Shown here: positions 1-7,815 of the stretch, in pieces
Layout of the letters: every line of letters begins with the position of its first letter
How positions within the stretch are numbered: the first letter of the stretch is position 1
Assembly: GCF_000740775.1 (NCBI RefSeq)
Contig: NZ_JFGS01000034.1
Span: 1 to 37,398 of the forward strand
Source of the DNA: Haematobacter missouriensis
GTDB lineage: Bacteria > Pseudomonadota > Alphaproteobacteria > Rhodobacterales > Rhodobacteraceae
Length of the DNA: 37,398 nucleotides
Reading direction: 5' to 3'
Program-made: the position numbers and the translations under genes
The notes under the pieces: generated by a model
Told to the model about the DNA's origin: nothing
What the model saw: the letters and a program-made list of their open reading frames with translations, nothing else
Database searches by the model: none

Positions 1-29
1 ACAATTTCTACCACTTCCGAGACACGACC
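1..29. repeat. Left terminal inverted repeat (probable IS end)
   Basis: Bases 2-29 are the exact reverse complement of the last 28 bases of the window (37371-37398). Read outward-in from the host junction, the repeat begins GGTCGTGTCTCGG. The truncated atoE-like reading frame begins immediately after it. This is what an insertion-sequence terminus looks like when the element body lies outside the window. The IS family is not recognised, and no transposase coding is visible. Confidence 0.65.
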
Positions 30-181
30 TGGTACAACCTTTCTGGCTTCTTCCCGCGCTGGCGATTTCCGGGCTGAAGCTCAAGGATATCATGGGCTAC
101 ATGGTGCTGATCCTTTTCTATCTTGGTGTGATCTTCGGCGTCACTTGCGGCATCTGGGGTGTCATCGGGGCCGCTGCCTGA
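2..181 (+). CDS. atoE: Short-chain fatty acid transporter (AtoE family), C-terminal fragment
   Basis: The frame is open from base 2 to the TGA at 179-181. The last ~50 residues contain LVQPFWLLPALAISGLKLKD followed by a hydrophobic helix, which matches the C-terminus of the AtoE/SCFA transporter family (short-chain fatty acids, inner membrane, 440-470 residues as a rule). Only about 11 percent of the protein is present. The first nine codons lie in the terminal repeat and are probably not native, so native sequence likely starts near base 28-30. The stop overlaps the start of the next gene by one base (TGATG), so the fragment headed a coupled operon. Family assignment rests on this short tail alone. 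The gene is probably disrupted by the element at the window edge. Confidence 0.6.
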   Translation, partial: QFLPLPRHDLVQPFWLLPALAISGLKLKDIMGYMVLILFYLGVIFGVTCGIWGVIGAAA

Positions 182-486
182 TGCCGTGGATGGTAGAAAC
201 CTACGACAGGCCGGGCGCGGGGGATCTGCGCCTTCGCCTCCGGCCGGAACACCTCGCCTATCTGGAGGAGAACAAGGCCCTCCTCCTTGCCTGCGGAGCC
301 AAGCTCGATGACGTGGGAGAGGCCGCGAGCGGCGGTGTCTATCTGCTGGATGTGGAAAGCCGCGACGCCGCAGAAGCCTTCATCGCCGCCGATCCCTTCT
401 TTCGGGGCGGGCTGTTCGAGAGCGTCTTCGTCACGCGCTGGCGCAAGGCCTATCTCGACGGACGGAACACATTGCAGGAGGGCTGA
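181..486 (+). CDS. YciI-like (YCII-related) small protein
   Basis: A 101-residue protein that I place in the YCII-related family (ferredoxin-like fold, dimeric). The pattern is typical: an N-terminal strand ending in DRPGAG, then RPEHLAYLE, a middle strand ending SGGVYLLDVES, then AAEAFIAADPFFRGGLFESV and a final basic strand. The ATG at 181 overlaps the upstream stop by one base and gives the normal family length; an in-frame start at 145 would run through the upstream gene. Family members include lyase- or dehalogenase-like enzymes and many of unknown role. Here it is followed two bases later by a muconolactone isomerase-like gene of the same general fold, so a role in lactone or dienelactone chemistry is plausible but unproven. 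Confidence 0.75.
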   Translation: MPWMVETYDRPGAGDLRLRLRPEHLAYLEENKALLLACGAKLDDVGEAASGGVYLLDVESRDAAEAFIAADPFFRGGLFESVFVTRWRKAYLDGRNTLQEG

Positions 487-487
487 C

Positions 488-778
488 ATGCTCTATCAGG
501 TCGAAATGACGGTAAACATTCCCCAGAATATGGAGGAGGACACCGTGGCTGACATCAAGGCGAGAGAGAAGTCCTATTCGCAGGATCTGCAGCGGCAGGG
601 CATCTGGCGGCATATCTGGCGCGTCGCCGGAAGCTATGCGAATGTCAGCATCCTCGATTGCCGCGACAATGCCCATCTGCACGAGGTGCTAACGGCGTTA
701 CCGCTCTATCCCTACATGGATATCTCCGTAACTCCGCTCTGCCGGCATCCCTCCTCCGTTCGCGAGGGCGATCTATGA
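488..778 (+). CDS. catC: Muconolactone delta-isomerase-like protein (CatC family)
   Basis: A 96-residue protein covering the whole muconolactone isomerase family (usually 92-96 residues). Recognisable blocks are MLYQVEMTVNIPQNM at the start, the ADIKAREKSYSQDLQRQG helix, WRHIWRVAGSYANVSI, and the LPLYPYMDISVTPLCRHPS end. CatC converts muconolactone to 3-oxoadipate enol-lactone in the catechol branch of the beta-ketoadipate pathway, forming a decamer in the cytoplasm. The product would be the substrate of the PcaD-like hydrolase encoded convergently at 1522-2298. No catA (catechol dioxygenase) or catB (cycloisomerase) is present, so the substrate could be a different lactone. The ATG lies one base after the yciI stop, and the stop overlaps the next start (ATGA). 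Confidence 0.8.
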   Translation: MLYQVEMTVNIPQNMEEDTVADIKAREKSYSQDLQRQGIWRHIWRVAGSYANVSILDCRDNAHLHEVLTALPLYPYMDISVTPLCRHPSSVREGDL

Positions 779-1491
779 CGGCGTTCGAACGCCGTGCCGC
801 CGTCATAACCGGAGGAAGCGGGGGCATCGGCGCGGCAATCACCGCAAGGCTGAAGCGCGGCGGTTTTCAGACCGTCGTCCTCGATATCACGGAACCCGAG
901 GCGACGGTCGATGCCTTTGTTCGGGTGGACCTTTCCGATCTGGACGCGGCCCGTTCGGCGGCTGAAGATATCGCGAACCGCTTCTCCGTCACCTGCCTTG
1001 TCAACAACGTGGGGGTGGTCATGCCCGCCCCGTTGGAAGCCGTGCGGGCGGAGGATGTGGGGCGCCTGATGAACATCAACCTGCGCCCCTCCATCGTCTG
1101 CGCGCAGGCGTTCCTTCCGGGGATGAAAGCGGCAGGCGGCGGGCGCATCGTGATGAACACAAGCCGTGTGACGCTGGGCAAGGAGCTTCGCACACTCTAC
1201 TCCGCGACCAAAGGGGCGGCACAGTCCATGGCGCGTACATGGGCGCTGGAGCTCGGCCCGCATGGCATCACGGTCAACTGCGTCGCTCCGGGTCCGATCG
1301 GCACCGAAGCCTTCTGGCGGAACAATCCCCCCGACGCGCCGCGAACGAAGGAGATCATCAATCATATCCCGGTCCGCCGTATCGGCACTGGGGAGGATGT
1401 GGCAAACGCCGTCTCTTTCTTCTGTGCGCCAGAAGCGGGGTTCGTCACCGGGCAGACCCTGTTCGTCTGTGGCGGCGTGACCGTCGGCTAA
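775..1491 (+). CDS. SDR family oxidoreductase
   Basis: A 238-residue classical short-chain dehydrogenase/reductase. The cofactor motif TGGSGGIG is at residues 12-19, the NNVG structural motif at 77-80, the catalytic Ser at about 130, and Tyr142-x3-Lys146 (YSATK). The C-terminal stretch VTGQTLFVCGG matches the usual FabG-type end. Asp37 at the end of the second strand (VLDITE) suggests NAD(H) preference. The ATG at 775 overlaps the upstream stop by four bases and fits the family N-terminus. Substrate cannot be read from sequence. Its place behind yciI and catC-like genes suggests an alcohol or keto group on the compound handled by that operon. Confidence 0.85.
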   Translation: MTAFERRAAVITGGSGGIGAAITARLKRGGFQTVVLDITEPEATVDAFVRVDLSDLDAARSAAEDIANRFSVTCLVNNVGVVMPAPLEAVRAEDVGRLMNINLRPSIVCAQAFLPGMKAAGGGRIVMNTSRVTLGKELRTLYSATKGAAQSMARTWALELGPHGITVNCVAPGPIGTEAFWRNNPPDAPRTKEIINHIPVRRIGTGEDVANAVSFFCAPEAGFVTGQTLFVCGGVTVG

Positions 1492-1495
1492 GGTG

Positions 1496-1519
1496 AAAGG
1501 GGCCGCGAGGGCCCCTTTT
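1496..1519. terminator. Bidirectional rho-independent terminator
   Basis: AAAGGGGCC (1496-1504) and GGCCCCTTT (1510-1518) form a perfect 9-bp stem with a 5-nt loop, followed by TTTT on the + strand; the complementary A-run gives a U-run on the other strand. It sits exactly between the convergent SDR and PcaD-like genes, so it can serve both. Confidence 0.9.
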
Positions 1520-1521
1520 CC

Positions 1522-2298
1522 TCAGGCCAGGTGCTTCTTCAGCAGCGCGGCGACTTCGGCGGGCTGCTCGACGCAGGGCAGATGTCCCGCGCCAGCGATT
1601 TCCACATAGGTCGCGTTCCGGATCCCCGCTGCCGTCGCCTTGACCAGCGCAGGCGGCGTGGAGGCGTCATCCGCCCCGGCGATCACCAGCGTGGGCTGGG
1701 CGATATGCGCGAGATCCGCGGTGTGGTCGGCATCCCGTATCGCCTCGCAGACCTGCGCATAGCCTTCGGCTGGCGTCCGCTCCAGCATGGTCCGCCACAT
1801 GGCGAAATCCTCGGTCGTCTCATAGCCGGGAGCGAACCAGCGTTGCAGGATCGCGGCGCTGATGGAGGCGATGCCATTGGTCCGCACTGCTTCGATCCGG
1901 GGATTCCAGACCTCCGGTGAGCCGATTTTCGCCGCGGTATCCGACAGGACGAGATGGCTCATGCCCTCCGCCCTCCGGAGGGCGAGCCGCTGCATGATCA
2001 GCCCTCCGACCGACAGACCGACGCCTGCGAAGCGCCGGATGCCATAGTGGTCGAGCAACGCTTCCGTATCATCCGCCATCGTCTCGATGGTCAGCACGGG
2101 GCGCGCCACGCTCAGCCCATGGCCGCGCTTGTCCTGTCGCAACAGACCCCAGCTTTCGGGAAGCAGGGCCACGACCCTGTCCCAGACGCGCAGATCGGTG
2201 CCAAGTGAATTCGCAAAGATGACAGTCGGCGCGCCGTCCTGCGGGGCTCGCCAGCCGTGGTGGATACCATCGACAGCAGTGAAGATCTCTTGGCGCAA
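1522..2298 (-). CDS. pcaD: 3-oxoadipate enol-lactone hydrolase (PcaD-like)
   Basis: A 258-residue alpha/beta-hydrolase of PcaD length and layout. The oxyanion-side motif ANSLGTDLRVWD is at residues 29-40, QDKRGHG follows, the nucleophile elbow GLSVG places Ser96, the acid is Asp210 or Asp211 (AGADDAS), and the base is His239 (GAGHLP). PcaD opens 3-oxoadipate enol-lactone to 3-oxoadipate. I chose a TTG start at 2298: it is preceded by AAGGAG at good spacing and gives the normal N-terminus, whereas the ATG-initiated frame at 2376 lies inside the upstream LysR gene. The start is one base after the LysR stop, so the two are probably translationally coupled. No pcaGH or pcaC is nearby. Confidence 0.85.
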   Translation of the reverse strand: MRQEIFTAVDGIHHGWRAPQDGAPTVIFANSLGTDLRVWDRVVALLPESWGLLRQDKRGHGLSVARPVLTIETMADDTEALLDHYGIRRFAGVGLSVGGLIMQRLALRRAEGMSHLVLSDTAAKIGSPEVWNPRIEAVRTNGIASISAAILQRWFAPGYETTEDFAMWRTMLERTPAEGYAQVCEAIRDADHTADLAHIAQPTLVIAGADDASTPPALVKATAAGIRNATYVEIAGAGHLPCVEQPAEVAALLKKHLA

Positions 2299-2299
2299 A

Positions 2300-3205
2300 T
2301 CAGTCTCCTTCAACGGGATCGCTCCCGTCCAGACAGGACAGGAGCAGGTGCAGCGGGCGGCTTTCGCTGTCCGCACGATAGACGAGTGAGATGTTGGCAG
2401 TAACGCCGGTCTCCACCAGCGGGCGGTAAACGACCCCGCTCATTTGGATGTTGCGGATGGCTTCGGGCACGATGGCCACGCCGAGCCCCGCCGCGACGAG
2501 GCTTACGATGGAGGCAAACTGCGGCGAGCGCTGCACGATGTTCGGCGTGATGCCCGCGACAGCGCAAGCCGTGTGCATCGCCGCCGAAAAACCTGTCTGC
2601 GGCGGAAGATGCGTGGCAACGAAAGGGTCGCGCGACAACTCGGACAGCGCGACGCGCTTTTCTCCGGCAAGGGGATGGTCGGAGGGCAGGGCAATCCACA
2701 GGCTCTCCTCGCAGAGCGTCCTACTTGCCACATTTTCCGGCATGTCGGGGTAGGGCAACCGCACGATCCCCGCGTCCAGATTTCCCGCGGCGATCTCCGG
2801 TATCTGCTGGTCGAGGTCCATGAGGCGCAGCGTCAGCACCGTTTCGGGCGCCCGCGCGCGGTAACCACGGACAAGCTGCGTCAGCACACCGTTGAAGGCC
2901 GCCGCGCCGATATAGCCAAGCGCCAGTTCCCCCATCATGCCGCGCCCGGCGCGAAGCGCGATGTCTTCTGCCCGCCGGGCCTGTCGCAGAACGGCACGAG
3001 CTTCGGGCAGGATCAGCGCCCCCGCCGGTGCGATACGCACCCGCCGGCGGTTCCGATCGAACAGCACGGCGCCGACGACCTCTTCCATCTGCTGCAGTTG
3101 CAGCGTGAGTTGCGGCTGCGAGATGTTCAACCGCACTGCCGCATGACCAAAGTGCAATTCCTCTGCCAGAACGACGAGAAGTTCGTAGTGTTTGAGCGTG
3201 AGCAC
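2300..3205 (-). CDS. LysR-type regulator (CatR/BenM/PcaQ-like)
   Basis: A 301-residue LysR-type transcriptional regulator with the N-terminal winged helix-turn-helix (residues 1-60, including AEELHFGHAAVRLNISQPQL) and a two-lobed periplasmic-binding-like effector domain containing IVSLVAAGLGVAIVPEAI. The LHFG pattern in the helix-turn-helix resembles the CatR/CatM/BenM group, which senses muconate or related aromatic intermediates. The frame opens with GTG at 3205, and no strong ribosome binding site is seen. It is cotranscribed with the downstream pcaD-like gene and probably controls it, and perhaps the convergent catC-like operon. An inverted repeat of LysR-box form lies 16-38 bases upstream. 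Effector identity is inferred from context only. Confidence 0.8.
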   Translation of the reverse strand: MLTLKHYELLVVLAEELHFGHAAVRLNISQPQLTLQLQQMEEVVGAVLFDRNRRRVRIAPAGALILPEARAVLRQARRAEDIALRAGRGMMGELALGYIGAAAFNGVLTQLVRGYRARAPETVLTLRLMDLDQQIPEIAAGNLDAGIVRLPYPDMPENVASRTLCEESLWIALPSDHPLAGEKRVALSELSRDPFVATHLPPQTGFSAAMHTACAVAGITPNIVQRSPQFASIVSLVAAGLGVAIVPEAIRNIQMSGVVYRPLVETGVTANISLVYRADSESRPLHLLLSCLDGSDPVEGD

Positions 3206-3220
3206 GTATCATTCAGCCGC

Positions 3221-3243
3221 TGTTATCAGAAAGACAGATAACA
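3221..3243. promoter_or_regulatory. Candidate LysR-type operator
   Basis: TGTTATC (3221-3227), a 9-bp spacer and GATAACA (3237-3243) form a perfect interrupted palindrome. It contains the ATC-N9-GAT arrangement common in LysR-family binding sites. It lies directly upstream of the LysR gene, in the only gap between the ribitol operon and the lysR-pcaD pair, so autoregulation is the natural reading. No footprint or second site is known. Confidence 0.6.
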
Positions 3244-3302
3244 AAATCCGCCGGAAGGGCAACGGCTTCTCGCCATGAGGTATGGCAAACGTGATGCGGC
3301 CC

Positions 3303-4913
3303 TTATCCCTGCGTGATCGACCGGAGACTGCGAGCCACATCCTGAAGCGCCAGAAAAGCATCGTATCGCCGGGAGTGAAGCGCCGCGATATCGCCGCCGG
3401 CTGGCCAGACCGTCTCTCCTGTTGAGGAAAGCCGCGACATGCCGTCCCGCATGTCGGTGACGAGACCGCCGGCCATGGCACCCAGAATGGCGGAGCCGAG
3501 TAGCACCGGTTCGTCAGATTTCGCCGAAAGCACCGGCAGGCCCGTCGTATCTGCAAGGAGTTGGCGGACGAGCGGCAGTTGACCGGCTCCGCCCGAGATC
3601 ATGATCCGCTCCACATGCGCGCCGGCCTGCTCCTGCGTCTCGACGATCTGCCGTAATCCGTAGCCGATACCGCAAAGACCCGCGACATAGAGCGCAGCGA
3701 GGTTGTCGATATCTCGCTCCATACCCAGACCGGCAATGACGGCGCGGGCATGCGGATCGGCGAAGGGCGCGCGGTTTCCGAGGAACTCCGGCACCACATG
3801 AAGCCCGTCCGCCAGCAGCACGGCCTCCGGAAGGGAAGCTGCCCGGCGCGTAGCCCTCGCGGCAAGGAACGTCGGAAGGCTTTCTCCCTCCGCCCGCGCC
3901 ATCTCGGCCGCTTCCTGCGTGGCGGGGTGGGAGGCGATGAGCTGCTCGATTGCAGCGCCCGCGGCGGATTGGCCGCCTTCGTTCAGCCACATGCCGGGGA
4001 CCATCGCAGAGAAGTACGGGCCCCATACACCGGGGACGAAAACGGGTTCCGGCGTGGTCGTCATGGTGCAGGAGGAGGTGCCGAACACATAGGCGAGATT
4101 AGCCACGGGATCGCCCTCCGCCCCGACGGTGCCTATGCCCCCCGCATGCGCATCGATCAGGCCCGCGCCCACCGGCGTACCGGGAAGAAGGCCGAGTTCC
4201 GACGCAGCCCTTTCCGTCAGCCCGTCGCCGAGCGGCGAGCCCGGTTCGACGATCCGCGTGCCGATGCGGGCAAACTGCTCATCGGCCAGTCGGCCCAATC
4301 CGATCTGGCGGAAATAGCTCGCGTCCCAGCGGCTTTCATGCGCGAGATAGGTCCACTTGCACGTCACCGTGCAGGTCGAGCGGGCGATATCCCCCGTCGC
4401 GCGCCATGTGAGAAAGTCGGCCAGATCGAAGAACCCCCATGCGGCGTCGAACACCTCCGGCCGGTTCTCCCGCAGCCACAGGAGCTTCGGCGTTTCCATC
4501 TCCGGCGAGATGCGACCGCCCACGTAGGCAAGCACCGGATGGCCTTCGGCGTTGATGCGCTCGGCCTGTCCGACGGCGCGATGATCCATCCACACGATGA
4601 TGTCGCGGGCGGGGTCTTCGGAGGGGCCGACGGGCAGGGAAGCGCCGCCTTCGCCCAGAACGACGAGCGAGCATGTGGCGTCGAACCCGACGCCCAGTAC
4701 ATCCTCCGGCCCAAGAGCCGCCCGTGTCATCGCCTCCCGCACCGCATGGCACACAGCAGACCAGATATCGGCGCTCGACTGCTCAACGATACCGCCCGGC
4801 TCCCGCCATAGCTGTATGGGGTGGCTCGCCGAAGCTATTGGCCGCCCGGAAAGATCGAAAAGCCCGGCCCGCGCGCTGCCCGTGCCGACATCGATGCCCA
4901 GAACCGCCTGCAT
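3303..4913 (-). CDS. rbtK: FGGY-family D-ribulokinase
   Basis: A 536-residue carbohydrate kinase of the FGGY pentulose kinase subfamily. The N-terminal phosphate-binding segment is GIDVGTGSARAGLFD (residues 6-20), ISPEMETPKLLWL follows, the catalytic Asp lies in GAGLIDAHAG, GTSSCTM follows, and the C-terminal FGGY signature region is ISGGAGQLPLVRQLLADTTG. The ATG at 4913 gives the start MQAVLGIDVG, with one base between it and the stop of the ribitol dehydrogenase gene; the longer open frame upstream runs through that gene and is not real. It would phosphorylate D-ribulose made from ribitol to D-ribulose 5-phosphate for the pentose phosphate pathway. Specificity comes from subfamily and neighbours; a related ketopentose kinase activity is possible. 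Confidence 0.85.
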   Translation of the reverse strand: MQAVLGIDVGTGSARAGLFDLSGRPIASASHPIQLWREPGGIVEQSSADIWSAVCHAVREAMTRAALGPEDVLGVGFDATCSLVVLGEGGASLPVGPSEDPARDIIVWMDHRAVGQAERINAEGHPVLAYVGGRISPEMETPKLLWLRENRPEVFDAAWGFFDLADFLTWRATGDIARSTCTVTCKWTYLAHESRWDASYFRQIGLGRLADEQFARIGTRIVEPGSPLGDGLTERAASELGLLPGTPVGAGLIDAHAGGIGTVGAEGDPVANLAYVFGTSSCTMTTTPEPVFVPGVWGPYFSAMVPGMWLNEGGQSAAGAAIEQLIASHPATQEAAEMARAEGESLPTFLAARATRRAASLPEAVLLADGLHVVPEFLGNRAPFADPHARAVIAGLGMERDIDNLAALYVAGLCGIGYGLRQIVETQEQAGAHVERIMISGGAGQLPLVRQLLADTTGLPVLSAKSDEPVLLGSAILGAMAGGLVTDMRDGMSRLSSTGETVWPAGGDIAALHSRRYDAFLALQDVARSLRSITQG

Positions 4914-4914
4914 C

Positions 4915-5643
4915 TCAGAGATCCACGCTGTTGGGCAGAATGATGAGATCGCGCACCACCACACCCCGCGGGCGTGTGAGCATGAAGACCACCGCCTCCG
5001 CCACCTCCCTGGGCTGCATGAGGGAACCGTTGGCCAGCGCCTCTTCCATCTTCGCCTTCGGCCAGTCATCCAGCAGAGCGGTGACGACCGGGCCGGGCAG
5101 AACGGCACCCACGCGGACCCCGTGGGGAGCAACCTGACGGCGGGTCGTGTGAACGAACGCCTGAACGGCGAATTTGGATGCGGTGTAGATCGGCTCCCAC
5201 ACCACCGGCACAACGCCGGCGACGGAAGACGTGAAAAGGATGTCACCGGTCTTCCGCTCGATCATATACGGCAGAACCGCGTGGACAGACCGGAAGGCGG
5301 CGTTGACGTTGAGGTTCAGCATCCGGTCCCACGCATCCGGGTCACCTTCGGCCACCGGACCGCCGATATAGGCCCCAGCATTGGCGTGAAAGATGTCGAG
5401 CGACCCCGCGAGGTCGAGGATGCGCGGGAGGATGCCCGAAACCTGCGCCCCGTCCAGCAGATCGACGGTAAGCGGCAGTGCTGCCGGCCCGATCTCGGCG
5501 CACAGCGTCTTCAGCCGCTCCTCCGCCCGGTCGATCAGCACCACGGTCGCTCCTTCGGCCACCAGCGTCCGGGCGCATTCCAGCCCGATGCCAGAGGCCG
5601 CGCCGGTGATTGCGGCAACCTTGCCGCTGAGCGCTTCCGCCAT
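4915..5643 (-). CDS. rbtD: Ribitol 2-dehydrogenase
   Basis: A 242-residue SDR, NAD-dependent, oxidising ribitol to D-ribulose. TGAASGIG is at residues 13-20, HANAG at 86-90, the catalytic Asn near 114, Ser139/140, and Tyr153-x3-Lys157 (YTASK). From memory, long blocks such as [20 protein letters not shown] and [20 protein letters not shown] are nearly identical to the classical Klebsiella ribitol dehydrogenase, including the ILPNSVDL end, so I assign function with more confidence than for a generic SDR. It sits between the sugar-type ABC permease gene and the kinase gene in the same operon, as expected for a complete ribitol import and catabolism unit. Confidence 0.92.
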   Translation of the reverse strand: MAEALSGKVAAITGAASGIGLECARTLVAEGATVVLIDRAEERLKTLCAEIGPAALPLTVDLLDGAQVSGILPRILDLAGSLDIFHANAGAYIGGPVAEGDPDAWDRMLNLNVNAAFRSVHAVLPYMIERKTGDILFTSSVAGVVPVVWEPIYTASKFAVQAFVHTTRRQVAPHGVRVGAVLPGPVVTALLDDWPKAKMEEALANGSLMQPREVAEAVVFMLTRPRGVVVRDLIILPNSVDL

Positions 5644-5655
5644 GTTTTCGTCCCT

Positions 5656-6909
5656 TTATGCGCGGCCGTGGCTGACGCGCGACTGCCGCGCGAGACTGTC
5701 CACGATAACCGCGATGGCCAGCACCCCGCCCGTGATCATGTAACGGAGCGAAGAGCTGAGGTTGAGAAGCGTCAGGCCGTTGGAGATGGCCTGAATGACA
5801 ATGATCCCCAGAAGCGCCGAATAGGCGCTCCCCCTTCCGCCGAAGAGCGACGTGCCACCGATCACTGCCGCCGCGATGGCGTTCAGGTTGACGTCGCCCG
5901 TCCCCGCCTGCTGGCTTGCCGAAGCAAGCCGCGCGGCGGACAGCACACCCCCGAGCGCCGCCAGCGTGGAGCAGAGCACGAAGGCGGAAATGGTGATCCG
6001 CCGCACATCGATACCCGCCCGCCGCGCGGCCTCCGCATTGCCCCCGGTCGCGAACATCGACCGTCCCCATTTCGTTCGGGTGAGCGCATAATCCATCACC
6101 ACGACGAGAGCGACGAACAGCACGAACATGTACGGGATGCCGCGTCCCTGATTGAGATACCACACTGCGAATTCGATCCCGAGCGTCAGCACCGCAGCCT
6201 TGAGGATCAGCACGCTGAGTCCGGGATAGGAGAGATTGGCCGCCGCGCGCCGCTGCATCGTCCTGAGGCCAAGCAGAAGCATGGCCGCACCCGGAAGCGC
6301 AGCCAGAATGTAGGAAAGCCAGTCCGGCATCACAAGGATCTGGCCGAAGCGCACCAACGGTGACGCGTAAGGCAGGTTGATCGACCCGCTCGGGCCCAGA
6401 ATATAGAGCTGCAACCCCAGCAGCGCCAGCAACCCGGAAAGGGTGGAGACGAAGCTCGGCATCCCGAACCGGTTGAGCAACACCCCGTAAACCAGACCCA
6501 CCAACGCGCCGAAGACCAGCGCCGCCAGAATGGCGAGCGGCAGAGCGACACCCATATTCACCCAGAGCACGCCGACGATGGCGGAGGCCAGCCCGCTCAT
6601 TGATCCCACTGACAGATCGATCTGACCCAGCATCAGGACCGCCACGATACCGAGCGAAATGAATCCAACCGTCGCACAGTCGAAGAGCAGGTTCACGAGG
6701 TTGTTGGGGGCGAGAAATACCGGGTTCAGCACACTGAACACGACCGAGATCACGATCAGACCGACAATGACCGGCAGCATGCCGAGATCACCGGAGCGTA
6801 CCCGGTCGATGAAGCCGGTGAATGCGCCACCCAGTCCCTCATCACTGCGCAGACGACTGTCGGAGCGGTCAAGACGTGCGGCATCGGCCTTGCGGTCGGA
6901 AAGGGTCAT
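5656..6909 (-). CDS. Sugar/polyol ABC transporter permease (RbsC/XylH type)
   Basis: A 417-residue inner-membrane permease of the ribose/xylose (CUT2) branch. About ten hydrophobic segments are visible. GQIDLSVGSMSGLAS is the typical CUT2 motif, and the cytoplasmic loop TRTKWGRSMFATGGNAEAAR is the ATPase-coupling (EAA-like) element. GGTSLFGGRGS near the C-terminus is also characteristic. The 40-residue hydrophilic N-terminal extension and the total length resemble XylH more than RbsC. The start ATG overlaps the ATPase stop by four bases. Substrate, from the operon, is most likely ribitol or a related pentitol. Confidence 0.88.
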   Translation of the reverse strand: MTLSDRKADAARLDRSDSRLRSDEGLGGAFTGFIDRVRSGDLGMLPVIVGLIVISVVFSVLNPVFLAPNNLVNLLFDCATVGFISLGIVAVLMLGQIDLSVGSMSGLASAIVGVLWVNMGVALPLAILAALVFGALVGLVYGVLLNRFGMPSFVSTLSGLLALLGLQLYILGPSGSINLPYASPLVRFGQILVMPDWLSYILAALPGAAMLLLGLRTMQRRAAANLSYPGLSVLILKAAVLTLGIEFAVWYLNQGRGIPYMFVLFVALVVVMDYALTRTKWGRSMFATGGNAEAARRAGIDVRRITISAFVLCSTLAALGGVLSAARLASASQQAGTGDVNLNAIAAAVIGGTSLFGGRGSAYSALLGIIVIQAISNGLTLLNLSSSLRYMITGGVLAIAVIVDSLARQSRVSHGRA

Positions 6910-7754
6910 TGCTGAAGTTCCTGCTCCTTGCGAGCGCGCCGGCGAGAGACGGCATTCTCCGTCGCGCCGGTGATCGCGGCGATCAGTTCCGCATGTGGTA
7001 CATCGGCATCGAAGGTGCCGCTGTTCCGGCCGAGCCTGAGTACGGCAATGCGATCGGCCACGGCGCGCACGTCTTCCATGTTATGGCTGATGATGATGAC
7101 GCCAAGGCCCCGGTCCCGCACCCGTTCTATCAGGTTCAGCACCTCGGCCGTCTGCGCAACGCCAAGCGCGGCAGTTGGTTCATCGAGCATGATGATGCGG
7201 GGATTGAGCAGGAGCGAGCGTGCAATGGCCACCGTCTGCCGCTGCCCGCCGGAAAGCGAGGCGATGGGTTCCCTGACCGAAGGGATCCGCGCGGCCAGTT
7301 CGCTCAGCAGCGTCCACGCCCGCACCTCCATGGCCACCTCATCGAGCCGGAGGGGGGACAGCTCCTGCCCGAGGAAAAGGTTCGCCACCACATCGAGGTT
7401 CTCGCACAGCGCGAGATCCTGAAACACGGTGGCGATGCCCATCTCCAGCGCCTTGCGCGGGCTGTCGAGCGTGACCGGCTTGCCCATGAATTCTATGGTG
7501 CCCGAACTGGGTTGATGGACGCCGGCCAGCACCTTCACCAACGTCGATTTTCCCGCGCCGTTGTCACCGACCAGCGCCACCACCTCTCCCGCCCGCACGT
7601 CGAGCGAAATGTCGCTGATCGCAGAGACCGCGCCGAATTGTTTGGAAATCCCCTTGAGCCGAAGGATGGGCGTGTCGGCCATCATGTCTCCGGGAACACT
7701 CCTGATGGCCTGCGGTACGGCTGCAGCGCCGTCAGTATCTTTCTCCGCTGTCAT
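6906..7754 (-). CDS. Sugar/polyol ABC transporter ATPase, single domain
   Basis: A 282-residue ATP-binding subunit. Walker A GDNGAGKST is at residues 63-71, the Q-loop is in FQDLALCENL, the ABC signature LSGGQ is at 167-171, Walker B IIMLDEP is at 187-193, and the switch His is in IISHN. CUT2 ATPases such as RbsA and XylG are usually fused double-domain proteins of about 500 residues; this one has a single nucleotide-binding domain, as in FrcA-type proteins, so the transporter would use a homodimer. The start at 7754 is supported by a weak GGGTGA upstream; an in-frame ATG near 7685 with GGAG just before it is an alternative that would remove 23 poorly conserved residues. Confidence 0.85.
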   Translation of the reverse strand: MTAEKDTDGAAAVPQAIRSVPGDMMADTPILRLKGISKQFGAVSAISDISLDVRAGEVVALVGDNGAGKSTLVKVLAGVHQPSSGTIEFMGKPVTLDSPRKALEMGIATVFQDLALCENLDVVANLFLGQELSPLRLDEVAMEVRAWTLLSELAARIPSVREPIASLSGGQRQTVAIARSLLLNPRIIMLDEPTAALGVAQTAEVLNLIERVRDRGLGVIIISHNMEDVRAVADRIAVLRLGRNSGTFDADVPHAELIAAITGATENAVSRRRARKEQELQQ

Positions 7755-7815
7755 GTCGGGTCACCCTTTCCTGTAATCGGCCCCCATCCCAACACAGCGG
7801 GAAGGAGGCGCGCCA

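Noticed and set aside
3303-5246. 647-residue version of the ribulokinase
   Set aside because: The extra N-terminal 111 residues read through the ribitol dehydrogenase gene in another frame; the true kinase N-terminus MQAVLGIDVGTGS begins at 4913.
4597-6363. A 588-residue open frame on the + strand
   Set aside because: It is antisense to the ribulokinase, ribitol dehydrogenase and permease genes, is rich in Arg, His, Pro and Gly with no domain pattern, and arises from the high GC content.
7807-7814. GGCGCGCC palindrome after the ribitol binding-protein gene
   Set aside because: An 8-bp GC-only palindrome is common in DNA of this composition and is not placed like an operator or terminator.
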